From Vermamoeba vermiformis (lineage: Eukaryota > Tubulinea > Echinamoebida): DNA of 64,000 nucleotides. Location: positions 677,950-741,949 of the forward strand of contig JBEWZL010000179.1 in assembly GCA_045837725.1 (NCBI GenBank), written 5' to 3'. Shown one piece after another: positions 34,033-46,571 of the stretch; position 1 is the stretch's first letter, and every line of letters begins with the position of its first letter. The notes under the pieces are model-generated. The model was not told where the DNA came from and made no database searches. It saw nothing but the letters and a program-made list of their open reading frames with translations. Made by a program: the position numbers and the translations under genes.

Positions 34033-34472
34033 TATAACTTGGAATTACAGGTGAGGTATTGTTGCGGTTCAACACGTATGTAATTAAAAGTAAAGATTTT
34101 TTGAAACTACTTTGCCCGAGCGTTTCAACAAAAGACGTCTCGTGTCAGAAAAATGTTGGAACCTGCATTTGAGTGCGAGTTGCGTGTTCCATTTACAGAC
34201 ACTTGTTTTGTGGAAGGATTTTGGTGATTTCGTGAAACCGATCGAAACATCCGATCGGATTTCTAGAAGGTGGTGACTTTAGAGGGAGCAAATTTCAGAT
34301 TAGCTGTAAATTAAGTGAAGCCGAACAATTTTCGGCAGCCCGGTGCGGTACTCGGGAGATTTCCGCCGTCTAGAACCCGATCGCCGCGCCGGGACTAAGT
34401 TTAAATACTGGTAGAATCGAATTGTAACAATCATTCAATTGAACAACAACTACACAAACCATCCACTACACG
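34033..34472. other. divergent promoter region
   Basis: 440 bp between the DUF4139 gene and the alcohol dehydrogenase gene. The right part (about 34320-34400) is locally GC-rich compared with its surroundings and precedes an AT-rich stretch just upstream of the start codon. No gene seen. Confidence 0.5.
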
Positions 34473-35746
34473 ATGTCATCTGAACAATTCCACGCCTGGG
34501 CAGCCAAAGAACCCAAAGGTCAATTAGAGCCATGGAGTTATACTCCTCGCCCTCTTGGTCCCCGTGACGTAGAAATTAATATTACCCATTGTGGTATCTG
34601 TGGTACTGGTAAGAATTCACGAACGCAATTGCGATGGCCGATCTGCTAACTCAATTTCAGATGTTCACCAGATAGACGGCGGCTGGGGGCCGTTGAAAAC
34701 TCAATACCCACTTGTTCCTGGTAAGTCTGTATGTTCTACCATTATCCTTACTGATATTGGGAAGGACACGAAATTATAGGACATGTCACGAAGATCGGAT
34801 CGGAAGTTACCCGGTTCACCATTGGTGACAGAGTGGGTGTCGGTGCACAATGCCAATCTTGCCATGATTGTGATAACTGCAGCGCACATTTGGAAGCTTA
34901 TTGCCACAAGGTTGTCGTGACGTACAACGGAGTTTACCCTGACGGCCAGCTGTCCTACGGAGGCTACGCTGAGTAAGTTTTAAAAAGAATTCAAGTTTCG
35001 TTACTTACTCTTTTTGGAATTTCAGAAATGTTCGTGTCGACGAGCGCTTTACTTTCAAGATCCCTGACAACTTGAAATCCGAAGAAGCAGCACCTCTCTT
35101 GTGTGCCGGTATTACCGTCTACTCACCACTCAAATACTACGGCGCAGCACCCAACAAGAAGGTTGGTATTATTGGCATCGGTGGTCTCGGTCACTTGGGC
35201 ATCAAGTTCGCTCGTGCTTTGGGCTCTCAAGTCTACGCGATCTCAACTTCTGCCTCGAAAGAAAAAGAAGCCAGTTCACTGGGCGCTCATCACTTCATCA
35301 ACACTAAGGACAAGGAAAGCTTTGCCAAGCACCAAGGGCAGCTTGACTTGATCATTTGCACTATCAATGGCAGCGGCATCAATTGGGACGCATACTTGAG
35401 TTTGTTGGCTCGTGACGGAACTTTCGCTCTTGTTGGTGCACCTGAAGAGGACCTCAAGTTCAATGGATTTAACTTAATATTCAGGTAAGTCTAGTCGTTA
35501 TTTGAGGTATAGTAGTGTCTTATCTGTGGCTTATATAGACGTGCCAAGGTCGGTGGCTCGTTGATCGGCAGTCCCGATGAGATCGAGGAAATGTTGCAAG
35601 TTGCCAGCAGAAATGGATTCGGTGCTAACGTGCAAGTGTTCCCTATTGAGAAGGTGAACGAAGCGATCGAAGGCCTCCGCAAAGGCAATCCTCGATACCG
35701 TTACGTCTTGCAATTGAAACAAGGCTCCAACTCTTCCACTTTGTAA
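34473..35746 (+). CDS. zinc-dependent alcohol dehydrogenase, CAD-like
   Basis: Medium-chain dehydrogenase of the cinnamyl-alcohol-dehydrogenase-like group. Catalytic zinc ligands: HCGICGTD (about 34590-34665) and the PGHEIIG motif, which is split by an intron (34720-34777). Structural zinc Cys cluster: QCQSCHDCDNCSAH..YC (about 34850). Rossmann loop GIGGLGHLGIKFA (about 35174), followed by STSASKEKEA, which lacks the acidic residue of NAD enzymes and suggests NADP(H) use. Length is about 350 residues as usual. Five exons join in phase. It likely reduces aldehydes to alcohols in the cytosol. It ends 45 bp from the 3' end of the opposing 7TM gene. Confidence 0.92.
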
Positions 35747-35791
35747 ATATTCGCTCTTGTCTATAAATATATTTACATATTTCACACGGTA

Positions 35792-38011
35792 TTATTCGTC
35801 ATTGCTTGAATCTTCGCTGTCATTGTCTTCGCTTATATCACTCTCGCTGCTTTGTTCGCTATCTTCGCTCTCACTGTCTTTTTCCTCCGACTCATCTGAC
35901 TCTTCGATGATTAAATCTACCTGAGGCGTGGTCATTTCAACGCTTCTGCCTCGTTCTACATCGTCGTCGCCACTAGCTTTCTTTTCAGACCTTGCTGTAC
36001 TGGGTCCAAGGCTCATATTTGGGTTAGTTCTAGCCGACTGAATCGAGTCCAAATTGAGATTTGAAGGCGATGAAGGTGTTTGACCAGTGCTTTTTGAGCC
36101 CTCGCTCCTTGTGCTGCCTATGGACACGGTGAGTAACCTTCATTACGACGATTGTGGGCTTATAAACTTACGTGGTTTGGCAAGCGGCAATGAGAAGGCA
36201 AGCACTTGCACGAGACTGATCGAGATCAACAGCGAAGTGCTGATCAAGTTAGCAGACCACAAGCCCCACGGCCAGTATAAGTACTCAGTCGCTGAGAAGA
36301 TGAGCAACAACACGTAGGCGAGTTCGAGTCCCGCACTCGCCATCAACATGCGAATTGCCTATTTAAATGTTAGTAATGCGGTTGTTAGGACTAACTTTTT
36401 GGGCGTACTTGAAATTTACTCTTGCCCTTGCCGTCCTGGTCCACGCGACTCTTTGCTGAGTTAAGCGTAGCTAATAGCTTCCTGCCATAGTGTAGGAAGA
36501 ATATTGAGGTAAATAGCGCAACTACGGCATAAAAGACTGAAATCACAATCGTCAATGTTCCGATCGGTCCTTGTCCAAGACCACGCAATATTCCAAGCAA
36601 GAATTCGAATACCCATATGACGGAGACAATGACATAGAAAGGAATTTGCATTTTGTTTAAGAACGAAATGGCTTTTGTCTGGCGCGAGGATAACAACTCT
36701 TTCCTAATATGGCAAATGTCAGTTTGTTTTCAATCTGATAAAGATCCCGTAAAGACTAGGAAATCATACCAATATAACGTGATCAATAGTGACGTAGTCG
36801 AGAATACGGGCACTGATATAGTGAGCATAATGTGACCCGCCATCAACGGAAAAACGAATCGACTCCAAAGCGGATCCACCGTATGATACACAACCCGCTC
36901 TAGTAATGATTTTGGTTAGTAAATATACTGCTAATTTACAACATTTCTTACGCAGATTGCCAAAAATCTCGATCCACAAGCAGATCTGCGGAACAGTAGC
37001 TCGAGGTCCGTGTACTCGAATGTAGGTCTGTTTGTGGTATTAGGCAATGTAGTTCCTCATTTGTGCAAGAAATCTTACCGATAGCTTGTAAGCGGCTAAA
37101 ATTGCAACAGCGAGGGCGTAAGCGCCAATGACAGCGCTGTAAATAGGGTACGCCGGAGTAGCGTAGACCACTTCCCATGCACTGGGGTCTGTAAATATGA
37201 CAGAAGAATTAACGCACGTAGGAAATACTATTTTCGAGATAAATACGGGATGATCTCGTGTTCCGAACGAAACCGGATTCCAAAATTATTCAGATCCGTT
37301 ACAAATCATTAATACGTACCATCATAACCAATTTCAACTATGACAGTAATATTTGTGTTGTTTGACTGCATGTAATTGATTACGTTCAAAAAGTCCAGGT
37401 AACCAACGTCCCAGACTGGGATCGTGATATCAGAAATGTCGGAACCATCTCTAAGTCTATTGATAAGGCCAGGGAACCCTATTATAATGAGTTGAGTGCA
37501 CTTTCATCTTGCAAATGTTCGCGGCAGGATCCAAAAGTCTCGCTTTACGGGCACATACTCGAAAACTTGGCACAATTTACATATCCGATAATTCCCTTTG
37601 ATAACTGACTTCTTATTTGCTGCTCAGTGCTATAATATATTGCGTGAGTAATTTAAAATTTATCGTATTTACTTTCCGCAGATCGGGTGAATCATCGTGA
37701 ACAAGACTTACGTTCCAACATTAATATTGCAGCCAAGCATAATGCTTCCTTCAGTTGGGCCAGCTTTATCAGTAAAAGTACCGACGAGGCGAGCTCGTAG
37801 AGGAACGGATGTGTTACTAAATAAATACCGTAAATAAATCAAAAAATTGAAACAATATTTTGCGTAAATCTTACATATTTTTTCCATATCTATCAATCCA
37901 AGGGCTATTATAAAAACCGGCAAACTGCTCTGGCTCGATCACACGAAGCCCTTGCACCCCAACTGAAACCGCTATAAATAATAGGCAAACAATGAACACA
38001 TTTCGCTTCAT
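35792..38011 (-). CDS. signal-peptide-bearing seven-transmembrane-type membrane protein
   Basis: Start 38011 gives a signal peptide (MKRNVFIVCLLFIAVSVGVQ). An N-terminal extracellular domain of about 150 residues carries NTS, NNT and NIT sequons. Several hydrophobic helices follow: AVIGAYALAVAILAAY, ICLWIEIFGNLL, a segment ending VFSTTSLLITLYW, YVIVSVIWVFEFLLGIL, TLTIVISVFYAVVALFTSIF, AYVLLLIFSATEYL and STSLLISISLVQVLAFSL. The cytoplasmic tail is Ser-rich and strongly acidic (ESDESEEKDSESEDSEQSSE) to the stop at 35792. The topology suits a receptor or a THH1/TOM1/TOM3-type 7TM protein, but the family is not certain. All introns I checked keep phase. An upstream in-frame ATG at 38071 lies in sequence that looks like leader or intron, so I prefer 38011. 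Confidence 0.75.
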
Positions 38012-38150
38012 TGTGTTGGTTATCACGGAAAACAGGTGGACTGAAACAAAAAAACTCTTATTCGCAAACATGTTTGGTCACCTTCCAAAAATAGCAAAAA
38101 ATTTTATTTGTGCGCGTGGAGGTTAGACAGACTTTATAATAATCCCTCAT

Positions 38151-39442
38151 CTAAAGCTTTTCGAATACCTTCTTTAATGGGTAAGGGCTGAAAGTTGATG
38201 GCTTGATATGTGGCGGTCGACAACAAACAAACGTTTTCCGGTCTTGGTACATCTGGCACGACGTTAGACCAATGCAGAGCTTCTGGTTGACCATACCTTT
38301 TACTATTGCCTTGGAGCTGACAGATTTAATCAGCCGAGTATCGAATCCTCCCATTTCGGCTAGTGCCAATCCGAAATCGTATCGTCTAGTAATCAAGTTG
38401 GAGTTAACTGAATTCTTGCTATTCAATCCACTTACGAGGCTTGGATGGGGCCTGCAACATGCCAAACTTTGCTGAGATCAAGTGAATCTTTTAATAATAG
38501 CTCAATAATCATGCTTGCGACGTCAGTACCGAGACAAAAGCTTCTGTATTCATCGTGGAATAGTTCTAAAGTTTCTCCCCTCTTCAATGCATCGTACATT
38601 ATCTGAAAAAATCCTCCTCCGAGTCCATAAGAGACGGACAACCTAAGCACTAGGAAGCGTCAATACACTATTATTATTGCGACTGAGATGTCTCTACCCA
38701 ATGATTTGCCCAGTAATAGCTTTTCCGCGTTTAGTTTGGATTCACCGTAGATTGTTGTTGGGCATGGGGCGCTATTAACGTCATAAGGACCGTGTTTGCC
38801 GTCAAATACCTTGGACAAAGTCACGTGATTGCTCTCCAGTGGTAGAGATTAACTTACCAAATCAGTTGATGTGTAGCATACTCGTGCATTAAGTTCATAA
38901 GCTAATTTAGCCAGTTCATGAGGAATCTCCGTATTAATTTTAACATACTCTTCGTGCTGCTCCTTTGGTGGATTATATCTAACCACGTTAGTTGCCTTCA
39001 AGAGTAAAGCGAGTACCTACACAGTCTTCCCGGCAAGTAGTATTACATAATTGGGCTTAAATTCTAATAGTAACTGTTTGGCACGATCGAGTTGAGTGAG
39101 CAGATCCACCTTTGTGCTGTGACTTACTAATTAGAAAATATTATTATTGTATTTTCTATAAATACCTCGTTACATGCTCGCAAATCTGTATTTCTTTTCT
39201 GCGTGGGTTATTCATGTCAGATCAAAAAAATAAATTGAAATTTTTACAGGCCGCCAAAAAAATCTAACTTCTGCTAAGAAGTATATCTTAAAGACTGTAA
39301 AATCCAGCGTGCTAGATATTTAGGATTACCGCCCAAAAGCAAGAATTCTACACCGATCTCCGAACTTCGCCATTAATGCCCGACAAATCCTCCTTCCTAA
39401 GAAGCCAGTAGCACCTGTTATAGCGAATCTTAATTCTTCCAT
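38151..39442 (-). CDS. NAD(P)-dependent sugar reductase/epimerase, RmlD / MAT2B-like
   Basis: Starts MEELRFAITGATGFLGRRIC (39442), with the Rossmann signature TGATGFLG of extended short-chain dehydrogenases. Further exons give FKPNYVILLAG, RYNPPKEQHEEYVKIN, CYTSTDLVFDG (about 38860, the Ser/Thr part of the active site), PTTIYGESKLNAEKLLL (the YxxxK catalytic pair, about 38720), and VLRLSVSYGLGGG. This order matches RmlD-type dTDP-4-dehydrorhamnose reductases and the MAT2B regulatory subunit. Some exon joins (39330-39120) use short exons and are the least certain. The C-terminal 85 residues are poorly conserved. Confidence 0.78.
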
Positions 39443-39475
39443 TGTTTGTAGTCGAGTTAAAAAACAAAATTAGAT

Positions 39476-42001
39476 TTATTTCGAGGCTTTCTTGGTCGTC
39501 TTTTTGCTGACGGTTTTAGGTTGTTCGGTAATTACAGGAACATTGCGGCTATTGTCAATAATAATGCGTGCTTCACCACTCTCCAATTTTCGTCGCTTTT
39601 CGGACAATTTGTCAATTTGTTCTTGGCGCATTCGTTTGCCGAGCTTGCCACGCTCCAACAGACGTCTCTTTTTGACGGGCATCAAACCTTCGACCATTTC
39701 CTCGCGTTGCTTTTCTTCTTCGCGGGCAATCTCGGCCTTGCTCTTCGTGGTTTTAGCCTTCTTGGTGACTTCGTAGTTACCTTTCTTCTCAGCCTTGAGT
39801 TCTTCCAAGTACTTTTGTTCGTCTTCATCGCCGTTCTCGGCCTCTTCGTCAATGCTGCTGCTCTCGTCTTCGCTGATCTCAGGCTCGCCGTCGTCTTCAA
39901 TAATTTCTTCCTCTTCATCGCTATCATTGTTAGCGTCGTCGTTGCCGTTAGCGTCGTTTTGGACGGGCTTGACGGTAGCTTGAGGCTCTTCCTCTTCAGC
40001 AGAGACTTCTTCACCGTTCTGAATGCGAATAAATCTCTCCAATTTGTGTCTGTAAGCGGGGATGTAACCTTCAGCCTCGTCATCAACGAACGGACTCAAG
40101 TGAGGAGGCAGAGCAGCACCAGGGGCGTAGCCAGCAACGGGCAAACGAGCTTGAGCCTGAAAAGAGTTTTAGGCTGCAGTTCAATTGAAGATTCATAATT
40201 AGTACTTACGTTAATGCTGTCGTAGACCCATTGGGGTTGCATATATTCGCGGTTCAAGTAGCGGTGCTTTTGGAAGTCACGATCAACGATCTGATGTGTG
40301 ATGCGAGTAGAGCTCTCCATAGTGTCGTCAATGATAGCTTCACCACCGTAGCTGCGAATAATGAATTCAAGGGACTCGCGAGGGGTCTTGACGAAAGTTA
40401 ATCATCAGTTACGAAAATGAGGGGGAGAAGAACTTACCTCTCTGGAAATAAAGAATACACATCCCTTGAACAAGTTCTGGAAGACTTGTTGTTGTTCTCT
40501 CAACTTCTTAGTCTCTTCGTCAAACACGTCCATCTCGTCTTGATCGGCCATGGCTTCGTCGTCGTCAGTATTGTCGAGCTTCTTCAACGTGTCACCGAGG
40601 GTAGCCAAGCGAGCTTCTGATTTTTGTTGTTGTTTCTAGAGCCGTATTTAGCAAGATTGTTCGATCAACGTTAATTTTATAGCGCAAACTTACCTTGTTT
40701 TGAGTTTTGTCCTTTCCGGTGGTCTTCTCTTTCTCGGCGGTAGGTTTGTTTTGAGCGTCAATAATAGCGCCGAACAAGATGCCTTCTTGGACCTTGGCAG
40801 TGTCGACCTTCAGAGGGTAAGACATGCCAATTGAGTGGAACAACTTGAAGTTAACGAAGCTGACTAAAACTCTGTAGATCTCCAAAAAAGTGGACATAAC
40901 TTTGTAATCGACTTGCTTCTTGTTCTATAGTGATGTATGTTAGCATAAGCAACGGAAGGGCTTATAATGCTTCGACTTACGCTCTGGGTAAATTTGTAGG
41001 GAACAATCCAAGTCACGGTTTGACCCCACACTTCAGCTTGATAGTAAATGCCCTTAATGGACAAAAACACTTTGCGAAGGGCGTTGGTCTTGATGACATA
41101 ATATTGGAAGTCTCTGCAGAGGTCTTGGCATTGGCTGATAACTTCTGATGACACGATGGCATTGGCGTGCATAGCAGCAAACTAGGGTCACATTAGCACA
41201 GCATACGTGAACATAGATATTAGCTTAGTACGTACCAAGTGTAACAAGCACAAAGCGTCGTCCAAATCACGGATCGCGTCCACGAAGGTTGGATAACGTT
41301 CCTTAATCAAATGATTGAGACTGTACTGAGGTTTGTTGGCCTTCAACGTCTCAGCCTTGACATTGTCTTGCTTGGCAATGGCGCGCTTTAATTTCTTTTT
41401 CCAAGCGCGTTGTTCTCGCAAGACGGGAATGATTGGATCGTGCAACATAAACTGAATGTCTTTCAAAAAGTAGTAAGTTTTGTTGGCACCTTGGGGCTTC
41501 TTTCGTGGCTCACGGGGGTAAATTCCCTTCAGAATGCAGAGTTTTCTAAATAAAATAAAAATGCGATCAGTTTAAGATCAGATCCGAACAAGAGTTGCTC
41601 TGTGTCCTCAGGAAAGTTTAATAATATTCTCGAAAATATTCTCGTGTAAATTTGGCAGACAATCGTTGCATAAGTGAGAAATAGTTCGCGATCGGCCAAC
41701 GATCTGGATTTGTAAATAAAACCAGATAGACAAATAATTGGTATAAATAGATGATACTAATTATAAGTAAGAGTATTTTGCAAAGACACGATTTTTTAGT
41801 ACTCACCGAAACTCGGGCAATCCGATTTGCAACTTGCGAAGTGCCATGTTTCGAGTAATAAAATTGGCGGCGGCGCCCTTTTGACCCTGTAATATAATAA
41901 GCAATATTAGACTCGTCCTTCATGATTTTTAATTCAACGACTCGCGAATCGCGATCCTGATCAAGATGGGAAATTAATACCTTCTTCTCTGGCTTGCCCA
42001 T
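39476..42001 (-). CDS. PES1: pescadillo homologue (ribosome biogenesis, BRCT domain)
   Basis: Part of the PeBoW complex (PES1-BOP1-WDR12) needed for 60S subunit maturation in the nucleolus. The N-terminus after a first small exon reads [20 protein letters not shown], then [39 protein letters not shown] and [20 protein letters not shown], and [20 protein letters not shown], all hallmarks of pescadillo. A BRCT domain lies at about 40450-40210 ([32 protein letters not shown]). The C-terminal third is very acidic (about 40010-39800) and then Lys/Arg-rich with [19 protein letters not shown]. The first intron (about 41980-41888) is longer than average. The antisense of the acidic stretch makes long spurious open frames. 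Confidence 0.95.
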
Positions 42002-42140
42002 TGTTTACTATGCGGTTGTTATGCTTTGTTGTATAGTACAGGAGCTAATGAACAAAAATGACGTTTTTTCGATCGCGGACGTTTTGGATTCACAAAAAAA
42101 GGCAGGGTTTAATGTACAAAATAACAAAATTGATGATGAC

Positions 42141-44073
42141 TTAATGATCACTTATCTTCATTGCAGCGAGTTTAGTCACTGAAACATCGCTGCGTAACTT
42201 CTTACATGCACGCACACGAGTTGGACTCGGGACTTGGTTAACTTGATTCTCCTTATCCTCTTCAGGACGAGGGCGTTTGCCCAATACTCCTCGTTTAGCT
42301 TGAACAGGTGCTGGCTTAGGGGCCTGTTGTTGGAGCCAAGGGTGTCGCAGAGCTTGTACAGCGGTCAATCTTTTCTGCGGGTCTGCTTGGAGCAGTGCCT
42401 TGATAAGGTTGATCGCTGAGAAAGAAGTGAGTAAATAGACCATATAGAAAAAGTCGAGCGAACTCACCTCCAGCGGATATATCGGACCAAGACTCCATAG
42501 GGAAGCTATAAGAAGCGCTTTCGATCTGTTCATACAGATTCATTGACGGATTGTTCTCTTCATCAAAAGGAGTGCATCCAGAAAGCCTACAAACGTTAGA
42601 AACTCGCGTGGATGTGACATAAAAGACTTACATGATGTAGAGCATGACTCCTAAGCTCCACATATCGACGGCTTTGCTGTAGCCTGCAGAGTTGTCTGTT
42701 TTGTTTCCATAACGAATAATTTCAGGAGCAACATATTGAGGTGTGCCGCAGAGCGTTGTCATGAATTCTTTCTCTTGAATGAATCGAGCCAGACCAAAGT
42801 CTGCAATTTTAACTTGAAGAGAATTCGGATCTTTGGATACAAACAGCACGTTCTCAGGCTGCTCAAATGGTTAGCGATTGAGACCAGATAAGGGTTTCTA
42901 TTACCTTTAGGTCTCTATGTACAATGTCTTGGCTGTGTAAGTAAGCTACAGCTTCTACCATTTGACGGAACACAATCTTGGCCTCGTGCTCTTTGAAAGG
43001 ACCGGTATTGACCAGTCTGTCGAATAACTCGCCACCAGTAGCACTGTGCGATGGTTAGTAACGGCTAGTATGGAGTAGTCAACAACTTACAGCTCTAAAA
43101 CTATGTACAATGTATCTTCGGTGTCGTAGATCTCCAGGTAAGAAATAATATTCACATGTTTAATTGTTCTGAGTACTTCCACTTCACGCACGATTTGTTC
43201 ACGTGTCTTCGGAATGTGCCAGAACTTGCGCTTGTTAATAACTTTAACGGCAAAATATTCGCCTGTATCCTTCCGCATGGCCAACTTGACAACACTGAAG
43301 TTTCCGCTGTAAAACGTCTTATTAGAGCACTGAACAAGGCCTTGTTTACTAAATCATTAATCTTACCTTCCTAGCTCGGAAACAAAGTCGTAGTATTGGA
43401 ATACTCCTTCGAGCTGCGAAGGGTTAGGTTAGTGACATGGAGCACTAGCTTGGTCTTTACATACCACTTCCTCTCGCTTTTCAATAATCTCTTTAAATAC
43501 ATAGCATCCAAACTCTGTCAAGTAAAGCGTGAGGGAAGAGGGGGTCAGATGTAAAGCAAAGTTGCGCTTACCTTTCTTTTCTGAATTCTTACTGACTAAC
43601 GATATCTGGTCTCCAGTCCGCAGGAATGAACGGTGTCCTTTACCAACGAGGCGGCAATTCAAAAATGTTCCATTTGAGCTGAATTGCAACGGTCAATTAT
43701 TAGATCGCGCCGTCGAAATACTAGGAAATTCGCTAGGTGACATTTGATGGGCTCTTACCTTAGGTCTTCAATAAAATAACGATATCCAAACTCACTTTGT
43801 GTTCTATATATTCGGCAATGGTTGCCGCTGATCCTGGGATCTTCAAAACGCACGTCACAATCAAGTTTACGTCCAATTGTAATTGAATCTTTTTTAATTG
43901 GTATATCTACGTGCTACAAAATTATTAGCAAATAGAAAAATAATTTTGGAAGCAATTTCGCTTACCACGCTTGGATTTAATGATATTAATGAAGCAATTG
44001 TTGGCTTTTGCGGTGAGTATGACTCGTATTGGCTCGCCTCTTGGGTCGATGGTTGTGTACCTTCCCACTCCAT
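42141..44073 (-). CDS. FHA-domain Ser/Thr protein kinase, Chk2/Rad53 type
   Basis: Domain order is FHA then kinase, as in Chk2/Rad53/Cds1 and the Dictyostelium fhk kinases. [23 protein letters not shown] (about 43870), then [14 protein letters not shown] (about 43670), with the conserved GR, S/NH and NGT elements that bind phosphothreonine. Kinase: [15 protein letters not shown] (about 43370-43270), VKVIN lysine, HRDLKPENVLF (about 42900), [20 protein letters not shown] (about 42750), and [15 protein letters not shown]. The tail has [18 protein letters not shown], a probable nuclear signal. The N-terminus has TQ and SP sites ([12 protein letters not shown]) that could be ATM/ATR targets. The expected role is DNA-damage checkpoint signalling in the nucleus. 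All catalytic residues are present. Confidence 0.92.
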
Positions 44074-44624
44074 GTCGGTCGTGTGGCGATTAATCTATCC
44101 GTTGTGCTGATATCTTTAGGGAGAAATTTGAATTGTTTTTGGCGGGCCCGATTCCATAGACCGTTTGTTGACCAGCTAATTTATATTTGTGTACGGCTAT
44201 AATACCAACACAAGCCATTGTTGGCTCAAGTTAAATTAGCTGCAAACTTTATTATCATTACTATGATGTTTAGCCAATCAAATCCAAATCAACCATTTTG
44301 GGCGAGAATTTCAGAAGAACATGTTCATTATAATTAATAGTAACGATAAGGCTCAGTTAATAACAAAGCACGATAAGGATCCAACGATGTGACTATTGAA
44401 TCCGATCAAGGAAACAGATGTGAAATTTAAATGCAAGGAGAGCAGTTAATAATTACACAATTACTTCAGCACGATGCGAGACACCACTGCCACTATTTTT
44501 CTAATTTTTTTGAACAGAGGTATGCTTTTTTCCAAATCGGGCAAAAGTCTCACCCACTCACCGCTTAAAAACCTGAAGAATTACTTTTAATAATCATTCC
44601 AAAATTCGAATACTATCACATACA
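44074..44624. other. divergent intergenic region
   Basis: About 550 bp of AT-rich sequence between the FHA kinase and the P450, transcribed away from each other. No gene seen. Confidence 0.5.
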
Positions 44625-46364
44625 ATGCACTTCTACTTGGCACTATTATTGGCCAGTGCTGTCGCACTCGTGTCGATCAAACTCTTCAAGTCCTACCAGA
44701 CATTCCAAAAGCGTAAGCAAGAATTCCCTGGTCCTAAACCCTCATTCCTCTTCGGCAATATTCCCGATATTATGCGCAGCGAACTGTAAGTTAGCAACCC
44801 GCTCTGAATCCCAAACCATATTTTGACCGACGTTTAGTGCCTCCGACGGTGTCAACTATGACTGGAGAATCGAGTTCCACCAAAGATATGGTCCTATCTA
44901 CCAGATATTTGGACCCTTTGGCACCCGCATCTCCGTAACTATCGCCGATCCCGCACTGATTGATCAACTTTTATGCAAGCAGAACATCCCGAAGGCTGAG
45001 ATGGTGAGTAGATCGCAAATAGCCTCGATTTAGATGTCTTATTAACCCTTTTATAGTATCGTTCAATGCAACTGCTCACAGGTGAAGGTATTTTGGCTGA
45101 TCTGGATCAGGCTCACTGGAAGTTCCAACGCAAGACCTTGAACGGTGCATTTGCAGGAATGCAAATCAGACCTCAACTGAAGTACTTGGAAGATAGGCTC
45201 GGCGCTTTGATTAATATTATTGACGGTTTCGCCGCTTCATCGACCAAGGTTTGTTGCTCTATCGGCCATACAAATCAAGTGCAGGCACTAATTCCTTATG
45301 CACAGTTCGATATGGACTCTTACTTTATTCGCCTGACTCTCGATTTCATTGGTCAATTTGCCTTTGACGAGAAGTTCAATTCGCTTGAGAACGGAGAGCT
45401 CGCGGCTGAAATCCCTAGTTTGATGCATAAAGTGAGCAAGATTATCGTCAAGTACCCGTTGATTCCTGCGTTGATGCGTTGGATGTTCCCTTCTCACTAC
45501 GACATGATGGATGCAGCCAAGCGATTAAGACAACGCATCCAATCGATCATTCAGAAGCGACGTCAAGTGGTATGTGATATTGGAATAGTATTACAGCTAG
45601 ACGCGTACTAATGATGCAACAGCTCGTTGATGCTGAACCCTCGTCACAAAAGAAAATGTTGATTGATTTGATGATCGAGTCTGAAGGCTTTACTGACGAA
45701 ATGATTGCCGATAACGCTTTGACATTTTTGTTTGCTGGTCACGATACTACTGCACACACCATGTCATACACTATCTACGAGTTGTATAAGAACCCTGCAG
45801 CTTTGCAACAGGTTCGTCAGGAGATCGATGCTGTACTCGGCGAGCAACAGATTGCCACTTCAGACCAATTGTCTTCCCTCGAAAGTCTCGAAAAGGCCAT
45901 TAAGGTGCGTGGATTTGCTTATTTGAAGTGCTTATATCGTTGTATTAATCGATCTGTAGGAGACACTTCGTATCCATCCGGTCGCTTTGGGAACTGTCCG
46001 TGAAAACCACGAGCCTCTCGATATTAACGGCGTCGTTCTTCCCAAGGGAACTTGGTTGTCATTCTATAACAGACCATTGCATATGGACGCGAAATACTTC
46101 TCGGAACCGTACAAGTTCAAGTTGGAAAGATGGAACGAAAAACAAACTCAAGGCACTTTCTTCCCTTTCAGCTTGGGTGCACGTGATTGCATCGGAAAAG
46201 ACCTTGCTATGAAAGAGGCGAAGATGGCTATTGCTACCTTGTTGAAGAATTTTGACTTCGAGTTCGATCCGAAATGGAAATTGAAAAAGACCACTCAATT
46301 GTCAGTAATTCCTGTTAACGGTGTGCCTGTTACTGCTAAGAGGCGAATCGTTAGCACACAATAA
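44625..46364 (+). CDS. cytochrome P450 monooxygenase
   Basis: The N-terminal membrane anchor (MHFYLALLLASAVALVSIKL) and Pro-rich hinge (FPGPKPSFLFGNIPD) show a microsomal P450. Oxygen-binding I-helix: FLFAGHDTTAHTMSY (about 45730). The K-helix ExxR is created across an intron (LEKAIK then ETLRIHPVALG, about 45960). Haem ligand region: FFPFSLGARDCIGKDLAMKE, with the invariant Cys at about 46187. Length is about 500 residues as usual. The mix of features looks like the CYP3/CYP4 type clan, but I do not assign a family. Substrate unknown. Confidence 0.93.
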
Positions 46365-46571
46365 TAAGCCGCTTTGTAAATAGAATCCCGATGTAAATAA
46401 ATACCAATTTTGATTGTCAAATCGTCACAACGAATTTCTTTGCCGAAAAGTTGTTGGAGATTATTATTGTGTTTTTTTTGAGCCGGTTACAACTAAGCCA
46501 TTTGATGAACGTTTATTGAATAATTATTGAACGAGTGCATACTGATAGTTAGCCACACCAAAAATAATACA

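Noticed and set aside
39521-40198. 225-aa plus-strand open frame
   Set aside because: Antisense of the acidic and basic low-complexity end of pescadillo; the Leu/Phe/Val-rich translation is the expected complement of Glu/Lys codons.
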